Positions 1-5,335 of a DNA stretch of 6,030 bases are shown here, piece after piece. Each line of letters starts with the position of its first letter. Within the stretch, counting starts at the first letter, position 1. The DNA comes from Promethearchaeota archaeon (GTDB taxonomy: Archaea > Asgardarchaeota > Lokiarchaeia > Sigynarchaeales > SOKP01), in assembly GCA_030608765.1 (NCBI GenBank), contig JAUWDN010000086.1:1-6030 (forward strand), written 5' to 3'. The notes beneath the pieces are model-generated. The model saw only the letters and a program-made list of their open reading frames with translations, did no database searches and had not been told where the DNA came from. Both the position numbers and the translations under genes were made by a program.

Positions 1-912
1 CCACCCATTTTTAATCATAGGTCGACAAACTTTTTTATAAATATCTTTATTAGGTGCTGGTAGCGTGATATAAAGTTGGGATGGCAATGAGTTTAAACTT
101 TCAATTCTTTCTGGTAACGTACCGTTAGTTACAATAAAAGTAGTCATATTACGATTACGAAACTCACTTACTAATCCATCTAATTTTGGATATAAGAATG
201 GTTCACCATCAAGAGATATCGCTGCGTGATTAGGATTCATAGCTTCACTATGAGTTTGCATAATTTCGTCTGGGGTTGTTAAAGATAAATTGATTAACTT
301 AATGATTTCATCTCTAGTGTCTATACAGCACGAGATTTCATTGTCAAGTTTAAAACTCTTTAATGAATTATCTGCTGGTAAGAGAAACTCTTGATTTTTT
401 AATAAATTAAGTGCCCGCTCAATTTTATTTTTACTTACATGAAGTCCTTTTGAAAGCGAGTTTATACTATGATTTTCCCCATTTTTTAACATAAAAGTGA
501 GAAGATCAACCATAATTTCGTAATTTTCAAGATATCTCCTTAATGGTAAATGGTTTTTTATAATATCCTGATGGTGACGAATCATTTCGTCAATTAAGTA
601 GATAGGATCATCTGGTTCAACGCTAAATTCACTACTTAGATTCCCTAATTCAATATCTCTCCAGCAAAAAACGCACTGTTGATTACAGAATGGCATAGAA
701 GGAGTATTTTGTAAACATCTGTGACTCTGAATACCAAAAATACCTTTATAACAATTTCTATTATCTCTCCCTGTCATCAATTTTTGTTCTAACCAGTGAC
801 AGGGTTTAATCGCAGTATGCTTATTTTTTCCTATTATACGGTATGTTGTTTTAGTATAGTTTTCAACAAATTCATTTGTAATTTTGTTGTCAATAATGTA
901 TGGATTTGTCAT
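1..912 (-). CDS. taw1: tRNA 4-demethylwyosine synthase (TYW1/Taw1), 3' end cut by window edge
   Basis: Radical SAM enzyme that condenses pyruvate with N1-methylguanosine-37 of tRNA-Phe to form the tricyclic 4-demethylwyosine (established for the family). The first 304 residues are visible and in frame. C76, C80 and C83 form the CX3CX2C motif (CNQQCVFCWR), and HRCLQ lies just before it. C38, C54 and C66 match the three cysteines of the second iron-sulfur cluster of Taw1. The family motifs ISLDGEPFLYP (232-242), TTFIVTNGT (257-265) and CRPMIKNGW at the edge follow. There is no N-terminal flavodoxin domain, as in archaeal Taw1. Oddly, about 150 residues separate the CX3CX2C tryptophan from the SLDGEP motif, where I expect about 60. 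The extra stretch (residues ~121-211) reads as a winged helix. The ATG at 912 is chosen because the family N-terminus starts soon after it; no Shine-Dalgarno is present. It is divergent from the phosphorylase-like gene. Family call is very secure; activity with the insertion is untested. Confidence 0.95.
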   Translation of the reverse strand, partial: MTNPYIIDNKITNEFVENYTKTTYRIIGKNKHTAIKPCHWLEQKLMTGRDNRNCYKGIFGIQSHRCLQNTPSMPFCNQQCVFCWRDIELGNLSSEFSVEPDDPIYLIDEMIRHHQDIIKNHLPLRRYLENYEIMVDLLTFMLKNGENHSINSLSKGLHVSKNKIERALNLLKNQEFLLPADNSLKSFKLDNEISCCIDTRDEIIKLINLSLTTPDEIMQTHSEAMNPNHAAISLDGEPFLYPKLDGLVSEFRNRNMTTFIVTNGTLPERIESLNSLPSQLYITLPAPNKDIYKKVCRPMIKNGW

Positions 913-940
913 TACAGAGAACCGCGTTTTTTTATTCAGA

Positions 941-957
941 CTATAATGTAATTATAG
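941..957. promoter_or_regulatory. Perfect 17-bp palindrome, possible operator or promoter element
   Basis: CTATAAT-GTA-ATTATAG is a perfect inverted repeat with 7-bp arms and a 3-bp centre, 29 to 45 bp upstream of the taw1 start codon. Its arms contain TATAAT-like sequence, so it could be a dimeric regulator site or part of the core promoter. A 7-bp AT-only arm can arise by chance in DNA of this composition, so function is only suggested by its position. Confidence 0.3.
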
Positions 958-1027
958 TTTAATGTATCTTCTAGATATTAAAAATTATTATTTAGAAATA
1001 TAAGTATATCAGTAATTAGGAATTAAC

Positions 1028-1035
1028 TTATAAAA
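1028..1035 (+). promoter_or_regulatory. Candidate TATA box for the phosphorylase-like gene
   Basis: TTATAAAA resembles the archaeal box A consensus and lies 40-47 bp before the ATG at 1075. This implies a short leader. No BRE element is convincing and other AT-rich octamers are nearby. Confidence 0.35.
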
Positions 1036-1074
1036 TATAATTGGCATAACCCTACTAGTTCTAACTAAATAAAA

Positions 1075-1950
1075 ATGTTGAATAAAATTAAAAGTCAAAT
1101 GCTAAATTTGGGTTTGAAATTTATTAGTGTAGACGAAAAAATAGTCAGGATGATTTTGGAAACAAGTCCTTCGAACATTAATGAGATAGTTATATTGCCC
1201 GCGGTAAAGTTGGTTATGAAAAAAATTGTGAAGAGATTACAAAACAAGATTGTACATGGAAGAGTATACAATGGAGTTTTAAACGGAATTAAAGTAAGCG
1301 TTATCCGATCTCAAGTAGGATGCCCCAACGCTGCACTTACATTAGAATGCTTGAAACGATCTAAAGCAAAAATAGTAGTAAGGGTAGATTTTTGCGGTGG
1401 AATTTATGGCGACGATACCAGCATTGAAATTGGCGATGTTGTGGTTCCAAAGTTGGCTTACTGCGATGATGGGACGACCCCTCAATATATTAGAGCTAAT
1501 CAGACGTTATTAAATCAACTAGAATCAATAAGTAATCCTTTATCAACTGTTCAAAATGTAATTGCAGGAAATCACACTATTTTTATTTCAAAACCAAATG
1601 AAATTTTAAAAGATTTATTATTCAAAGAAGCTCGTGCTTTTAATCCTAAAAAAGCAAAAGAAGTACTTCTTTGGACGACAGATGCACTATTTTGTGAAAC
1701 ATTTGAATTTATACGCGCATTAAAAGAAATCAATATCAAAGCAATCGATATGGAATCTTCTATTTTATTTTTGTTAGGTCAACTCTATAACTTAAAAACA
1801 GCTTCTATTCTTTCAGTATCAGATCTACCAGGACACCCTCAGTATGACCTTCTAAATTCAAACGAAATTCATCTAGATATGGAGACTGGAATAGATAACG
1901 CTATTAAAATATTAATTAACGCACTTCCAAAAATACAACACACCCTCTAA
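1075..1950 (+). CDS. Nucleoside phosphorylase superfamily (PNP/UDP type) protein with altered phosphate site
   Basis: A 291-aa protein of the PNP_UDP_1 fold, which normally splits nucleosides with phosphate. The core is clear: GRVYNG (62-67) and NGIKVSVIRSQVG for the central strands, VVRVDFCGG (101-109) for the phosphate loop, TTDALF (201-206), the ribose-binding DMES (225-228), and VSD (248-250). The Asp in VSD corresponds to the purine-contacting Asp of E. coli PNP, so a purine-like base is favoured over uracil. The usual PGDPxR motif is read here as PAVKLV (42-47), losing Gly and Arg, and RVGSCG has become RVDFCG, losing the Gly-Ser/Thr pair. Of the four phosphate contacts only R103 remains, so it may be a hydrolase, use another acceptor, or only bind ligand. 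The first 40 residues are not recognised. No Shine-Dalgarno precedes the ATG. It is monocistronic and convergent with the next gene. Confidence 0.85.
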   Translation: MLNKIKSQMLNLGLKFISVDEKIVRMILETSPSNINEIVILPAVKLVMKKIVKRLQNKIVHGRVYNGVLNGIKVSVIRSQVGCPNAALTLECLKRSKAKIVVRVDFCGGIYGDDTSIEIGDVVVPKLAYCDDGTTPQYIRANQTLLNQLESISNPLSTVQNVIAGNHTIFISKPNEILKDLLFKEARAFNPKKAKEVLLWTTDALFCETFEFIRALKEINIKAIDMESSILFLLGQLYNLKTASILSVSDLPGHPQYDLLNSNEIHLDMETGIDNAIKILINALPKIQHTL

Positions 1951-1953
1951 AAT

Positions 1954-1961
1954 AAAAAAAA
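1954..1961 (-). terminator. Oligo-U terminator of the winged-helix gene
   Basis: Directly after the TAA stop of the minus-strand winged-helix gene the transcript reads eight consecutive U residues. Archaeal RNA polymerase terminates at such tracts without needing a hairpin. It occupies almost the whole 11-bp gap to the convergent phosphorylase-like gene, so the plus-strand transcript must end inside the neighbouring gene; a T7 run at 2100-2106 is one possible place. Confidence 0.55.
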
Positions 1962-2864
1962 TTATAAACCTTTTAATAACTTAGAAAAATCTGGTTCATC
2001 AAAAAACTCGTTAAATCTGGTAAGTAATTCAACATTAATGACGTGTATCTTTTCTGCTTTTTGAGTTTTAACAGACTTAACTAGATCTAAGTCTTTCAGT
2101 TTTTTTATGTGATATTGAATCGTCCCAGAATAAACATCAAGGATTTCTCCTATCTTTGAAATTGCTATGTTTTCGTCTTTAAAAATTTCTTCAATTATTT
2201 TTGGAATCATAGGATTTGAGAAAATCACCTTATATTTATCGTAATCTTCGGGAACATCTGCTAAGAAAAAATGTAGAGATTTTCCTACTTTTTTCGATCT
2301 GATAAGTTTAAATCGTTCCAATGTCATTATGTGTTTTAAGAACGGGGTTCTCGTTATTTCTAATTCCTCTTCGATCTTTTCGTTCCTGGCATGAATACCC
2401 GGATTTTTTCCTATGAATTTCAAGATTTTAGCTAGTTTCTCATTATTTAGAATTTCTAGTTTTGTTCTTCGTTCCTTGGTTACAATCCAATTCTTTTCTT
2501 CTAAACTTCTTATAGTTAAAAATATTTCTTCCTTGCTATAACCTTTTTTGTATGCAAGTTTTGCTATGCTCTTAGCATACAACTTTTCAATTATTGGAAA
2601 TTTCTGCAATTCCGCCTCAGAAGAAACATCAATATCAAAATCAGCATCATACCTTTTTAGTTTTAAAATATTTTTCGCTATACTTAAAACATCTTTCTCA
2701 ATCTCAGTTAAGTCTTCGATTGTCGTATCCTTGTCTTTTACCTTCTTCTTTTTCTTAATATCACGTTTCTGTAAAGGAGTAAAATCTAATCGCCTAAATG
2801 AACTTCCTTCTAGTTCTTTTTCTACTTTGTTTTCCTTAGTTTTTCTTTTTTTTTCTAGCGACAT
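1962..2864 (-). CDS. Protein with three tandem winged-helix modules and a basic N-terminus, probable transcription regulator
   Basis: A 300-aa soluble, lysine-rich protein with no signal peptide or membrane segment. Residues 1-50 are strongly charged and probably disordered, with a KKKKK run at 37-41. Three helix-turn-helix/wing patterns follow: ~92-138 (IAKLAYKKGYSKEEI helix-turn-helix, then ILN wing end), ~141-204 (LAKILKFIGKNPG, ITRTPFLKHIMTLERFKLI recognition region, then SLHFFLADV wing) and ~216-282 (ISKIGEILDV, YSGTIQYHIKKLKDLDLVK, then IHVINVEL wing). The second and third resemble ArsR/MarR-like archaeal regulators. No metal or ligand site is obvious. It starts 25 bp after the stop of the zinc-ribbon membrane protein on the same strand, so co-transcription is likely. 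No Shine-Dalgarno precedes the ATG at 2864. DNA binding is inferred from fold patterns; an RNA- or protein-binding role, as in some basal factors with tandem winged helices, is possible. Confidence 0.75.
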   Translation of the reverse strand: MSLEKKRKTKENKVEKELEGSSFRRLDFTPLQKRDIKKKKKVKDKDTTIEDLTEIEKDVLSIAKNILKLKRYDADFDIDVSSEAELQKFPIIEKLYAKSIAKLAYKKGYSKEEIFLTIRSLEEKNWIVTKERRTKLEILNNEKLAKILKFIGKNPGIHARNEKIEEELEITRTPFLKHIMTLERFKLIRSKKVGKSLHFFLADVPEDYDKYKVIFSNPMIPKIIEEIFKDENIAISKIGEILDVYSGTIQYHIKKLKDLDLVKSVKTQKAEKIHVINVELLTRFNEFFDEPDFSKLLKGL

Positions 2865-2889
2865 TTTATAATGAACTTTTTTTTAACTA

Positions 2890-4503
2890 TTAGGCGTATT
2901 TTTCTAAAAATTGTATAAATTCTAATTGTCGTTCTTTATCCATGTATTTTAGTTCTTCTACGATTTTATCGTAATACTTTGGCTCAACATTAGGAAGCTT
3001 GCGTATTCGCTCAATTAATTTCATTGGAATTTCTTCATATAGATTCCTCAACAATCCAAGATAATTCAGTTGTTCTTCTTCAGCTAAGAACGCTAGTTCT
3101 TTCAGTATACTCTTTCGCTCCTTCTTTGGTATATCAAGTTCCAAAATCTGCTTCCTTAAGTCTTTGGAGATGATATTAAAGATCTTTGCAAAATATTCTT
3201 TGACGACTTTCCTATCTTTTTCATTTTTAACTGGTAAAAGCGACTCGTGAAGCCTTAATTTAACTTCTTCTTCTTTATCTTCTTCTTTTTTTTGAGGAAC
3301 AACATCTTCAGCTATTTCTTTTTCATGTTCTTCTTCAATAATTTTAACTTCTTCCGTTTCTTCTTCTGGAGGTTTTTCTTCAGCTTTAACTACTTGAAGT
3401 TTCGGTTCTGGGGATATAATTTCAGGTTGTTCTGGTGAAATTTCTTCCTTTTTAACTTGTTCTACCTTTGGTTCCTCTAATAATTCTTTTTGAACTGGAA
3501 CAATTTTTGTTTCAAGATCTTGTATCTTTAGTTTTCCCTTTAAATCAAATGGCTTTCCCACAAAAAGTAGAAGTATTAAAATTGATTTTAACAAGATGAA
3601 TATCCCTATGGATAAGAAAACAGTGCCTAATACTCCTAAAATGAATATTCGAACTACTTCAGCTCCAGTAAACTCTATTTTATTGTGTATCTTATTCCTT
3701 AATTTTAAATCTATAATCAAGACAATAAGGGGTATTAAAAAAAAAGATGTTAAAATTGATACCATATTAAGATCATTAAATATAGTTGTAATTATTATAA
3801 TTGCTCTTATTTGAACGCCACCAAAGTATACAGCATTTAACATACCATTTAACACAAGTAATAGGATTATAAAACCAGCTTTAGCAGAAAAATTATTTAT
3901 AGAATTCTTTAGTTTAAGACCAAAGTTGTATACTCGATGATCCCCTCTTTCAGAGTTTTTGGCTGTGTAAATAAATATTAATATCCCCTTAATTAGTATA
4001 ATGACACCAATACCATAGATAACACAACCTAAGATACCATAACATATTGCATCAAGGGTTATTTCATCGTATCTGCCCGATTTAATTTTTGGGGATATAA
4101 ATCGAGAATCGTATATAATTATAAATAAACTGCTAATTACAATTAGACACGAATTTATAAATAGGAAAATTCCCCCTGAAGTACGGATACTGAAAATAAA
4201 GCTTAAGATTAAAGTAACAATAGAAAAGATTAAAATGGGAAAGTAATCAAACTTATCTAAGATATTTATTGCTTTATCAAGACTAGATTTCTCTTTATCA
4301 ATCATTCCATATTTGGAAGGTCTATGAATTGCTTCTCCAGGGGCTCTTTCAGATGTTTGTTTAAAACTTACACCTGATAACGAAAAAGGTGTTCCACACA
4401 TTTCACAGTAAACTTGAATTTTAGAATCTATAAGTTTTGATAATGTTTTAGGAAAAACATATTGGCAATTTCGACAAATGTAAAGTTTATCCTTTAAATC
4501 CAT
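2890..4503 (-). CDS. Zinc-ribbon polytopic membrane protein with acidic linker and C-terminal helical repeats
   Basis: A 537-aa protein of unknown function. A zinc ribbon at the N-terminus uses C10, C13, C33 and C36 (YICRNC and YCEMCG). Residues ~85-315 are membrane-embedded, with hydrophobic stretches near 87-106, 112-131, 151-180, 209-229, 247-265 and 284-315. The third and sixth are long and match each other, so the membrane part looks like a duplicated three-segment unit. Residues ~330-415 are a Glu/Lys/Pro-rich, probably extended linker. Residues ~420-537 are helical and hold two copies of a 47-48-residue repeat. The polypeptide runs ribbon, membrane domain, linker, helical domain; ribbon and tail are probably both cytoplasmic if the segment number is even. 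A TATA-like box suggests leaderless transcription from the ATG at 4503. The downstream winged-helix gene is 25 bp away. The architecture recalls Asgard archaeal proteins, but I do not recognise a characterised homologue. Confidence 0.8.
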   Translation of the reverse strand: MDLKDKLYICRNCQYVFPKTLSKLIDSKIQVYCEMCGTPFSLSGVSFKQTSERAPGEAIHRPSKYGMIDKEKSSLDKAINILDKFDYFPILIFSIVTLILSFIFSIRTSGGIFLFINSCLIVISSLFIIIYDSRFISPKIKSGRYDEITLDAICYGILGCVIYGIGVIILIKGILIFIYTAKNSERGDHRVYNFGLKLKNSINNFSAKAGFIILLLVLNGMLNAVYFGGVQIRAIIIITTIFNDLNMVSILTSFFLIPLIVLIIDLKLRNKIHNKIEFTGAEVVRIFILGVLGTVFLSIGIFILLKSILILLLFVGKPFDLKGKLKIQDLETKIVPVQKELLEEPKVEQVKKEEISPEQPEIISPEPKLQVVKAEEKPPEEETEEVKIIEEEHEKEIAEDVVPQKKEEDKEEEVKLRLHESLLPVKNEKDRKVVKEYFAKIFNIISKDLRKQILELDIPKKERKSILKELAFLAEEEQLNYLGLLRNLYEEIPMKLIERIRKLPNVEPKYYDKIVEELKYMDKERQLEFIQFLEKYA

Positions 4504-4519
4504 TTAACTCTCACACTTC

Positions 4520-4529
4520 TTATATATTA
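4520..4529 (-). promoter_or_regulatory. TATA box for the zinc-ribbon membrane protein gene
   Basis: On the minus strand TAATATATAA is centred about 21-22 bp before the A of the start codon at 4503, close to the usual archaeal box A to transcription start distance. The mRNA would therefore begin at or within a few bases of the ATG, that is, be leaderless. A GUGAG in the short upstream stretch is too weak and too far to be a convincing ribosome site. Confidence 0.5.
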
Positions 4530-4736
4530 ATAATTTAATTTAATTTTTTTAATTTTGGAATATTATCAATTATTTTTTGCATTTCTCTTAAGAATTATTT
4601 TTCTTTATTTCGTAGAGCTATTGAAAAAAGCGCAGAACACCCAATTATTATTAAAAATCATTTCTCAAACAACTATAATTTTAAGATGTAATTCTAATTG
4701 AAAAATGTTAATTAACAGATGTAGTAATGTGAATAT

Positions 4737-4776
4737 AAAAAAATTGGGGTCCAATTTTTAAAAAATTTTTAAAAAA
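4737..4776 (-). terminator. Hairpin plus multiple oligo-U terminator of the hydrolase gene
   Basis: About 40 bp after the hydrolase stop codon the minus-strand transcript meets two six-U runs (4771-4776 and 4760-4765). It then meets a perfect 9-bp hairpin AAAAATTGG-ACC-CCAATTTTT (4739-4759) whose 3' arm continues into a seven-U run (4737-4743). Serial U-tracts are the normal archaeal stop signal; the added hairpin makes it look like a bacterial-style intrinsic terminator. Confidence 0.65.
4755..4776. repeat. Tandem 11-bp repeat TTTTTAAAAAA, two copies
   Basis: Positions 4755-4765 and 4766-4776 are identical 11-mers, followed by a partial TTTA. The A6T5 and A6T3 tracts recur about every 10.5-11 bp, the helical repeat, so the DNA is likely intrinsically curved. 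It overlaps the terminator, whose U-tracts it supplies. Confidence 0.6.
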
Positions 4777-4814
4777 TTTAGAAGCATTCAATTTTCCTAA
4801 TCCTATTTTAATAG

Positions 4815-5315
4815 TTATGAAGTCAAATCTATCCAATTTAACTTTTCCACTGTTTTATTAAGATTATGATCGTCTTCTGTTGTGTTAAATTCAAGGTTAG
4901 AGAAAAGTCTGTAAGCTTGCTCTCGAGATGCTTTAAAATTTGCTACTTCATCATTTTTACCGTGAAATACAATAACTGGTATATTGATTGGTGAGTAATT
5001 ATGCCATTTCAATAGTTTAGTATCTAAATACGGTGCTAATAGTATTAACCGTTTAATTTTTTTTGGGTTTTGGAGAGTGTATAATACACCCATTAATCCT
5101 CCAAAACTGGAGCCAATTATTATCCACAAATTTCCTTCACTTAGTATTGAGTTTAACTGAGCCATCCTTGCGTTAAGAAGATTATCAAGCGACCTTTTTT
5201 GGTTATATTTTTCAAAATTAGGAGTAAGGGTTTCCGGCATTATTTTCTTTAAATACAATCCTTTAAAACCTTTGCCCGAGCTTTCAAGACCGTGAATAAA
5301 TATAATATTTTTCAT
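4815..5315 (-). CDS. Small alpha/beta hydrolase, YqiA/UPF0227-like esterase
   Basis: A 166-aa cytoplasmic serine hydrolase with no signal peptide. The N-terminal strand and oxyanion loop read IIFIHGLESSGKG (4-16), typical of the YqiA/YcfP group. The nucleophile elbow is GSSFGG with S70 in the G-x-S-x-G pattern. LLAPYLD (92-98) follows. The acid is D122 in FHGKNDEV, and H150 in DDH completes the catalytic triad, so the enzyme should be active. The length is slightly below the 180-190 residues usual for YqiA, with essentially no lid domain. Family members hydrolyse short acyl esters or thioesters; the natural substrate here is unknown. The gene begins 20 bp after the DUF2085 stop on the same strand and is probably the last cistron of that transcript, ending at the hairpin terminator. 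No Shine-Dalgarno precedes the ATG, and an AT-rich TTTTTAAAAATT about 25 bp upstream could serve as a private promoter. Confidence 0.88.
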   Translation of the reverse strand: MKNIIFIHGLESSGKGFKGLYLKKIMPETLTPNFEKYNQKRSLDNLLNARMAQLNSILSEGNLWIIIGSSFGGLMGVLYTLQNPKKIKRLILLAPYLDTKLLKWHNYSPINIPVIVFHGKNDEVANFKASREQAYRLFSNLEFNTTEDDHNLNKTVEKLNWIDLTS

Positions 5316-5335
5316 TTAAACTACTTAATTAATTT

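Larger units (their letters stand above)
913..1074. promoter_or_regulatory. Divergent promoter region between taw1 and the phosphorylase-like gene
   Basis: This is a 162-bp, very AT-rich spacer between two outward-pointing start codons, so it must hold both promoters unless one gene is read from elsewhere. On the plus strand TTATAAAA (1028-1035) is the best TATA-box candidate; a start ~25 bp downstream would give a leader of roughly 15-20 nt before the ATG at 1075. On the minus strand, AATAAAAA (929-936) sits about 24 bp before the taw1 ATG, and the palindrome at 941-957 lies just upstream of it. In such AT-rich DNA individual boxes are weakly supported. No small ORF or structured RNA is apparent. 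Confidence 0.5.
4504..4814. other. 311-bp non-coding region between the two minus-strand gene pairs
   Basis: Very AT-rich spacer. Its left end (about 4504-4535) carries the promoter of the zinc-ribbon membrane gene and its right end (about 4737-4780) the terminator of the hydrolase gene. In between I see no tRNA, no stable RNA fold and no credible gene. The only reading frames are an ATG-less plus-strand frame ending near 4696 and a 15-codon minus-strand frame starting at 4582. The middle may be decayed coding DNA or simply leader. Confidence 0.6.

Noticed and set aside
2548..2871. Plus-strand 107-codon ORF, rich in Phe and Ser
   Set aside because: It lies entirely opposite the winged-helix gene and its Phe/Ser/Leu-rich composition is the expected antisense of Lys/Glu-rich coding sequence.
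3230..3515. Low-complexity TTCTTC-rich stretch that could be read as a simple DNA repeat
   Set aside because: It encodes the Glu/Lys/Pro-rich linker of the zinc-ribbon membrane protein in frame; the repetition comes from GAA/GAG codons rather than a microsatellite or CRISPR array.
3596..3814. Plus-strand 72-codon ORF
   Set aside because: Antisense to the membrane domain of the zinc-ribbon protein, with no recognisable motif or upstream signal; the minus-strand frame is clearly the gene.
4535..4582. Minus-strand 15-codon frame MQKIIDNIPKLKKLN
   Set aside because: It resembles a natural protein C-terminus, but the frame is closed four codons upstream and no neighbouring frame continues it, so neither a gene nor a pseudogene can be shown.
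4540..4698. Plus-strand open frame of about 50 codons ending with a stop near 4697
   Set aside because: It has no ATG, GTG or TTG start that I can find and no known motif; at this AT content such a frame is not persuasive. It could be gene debris.
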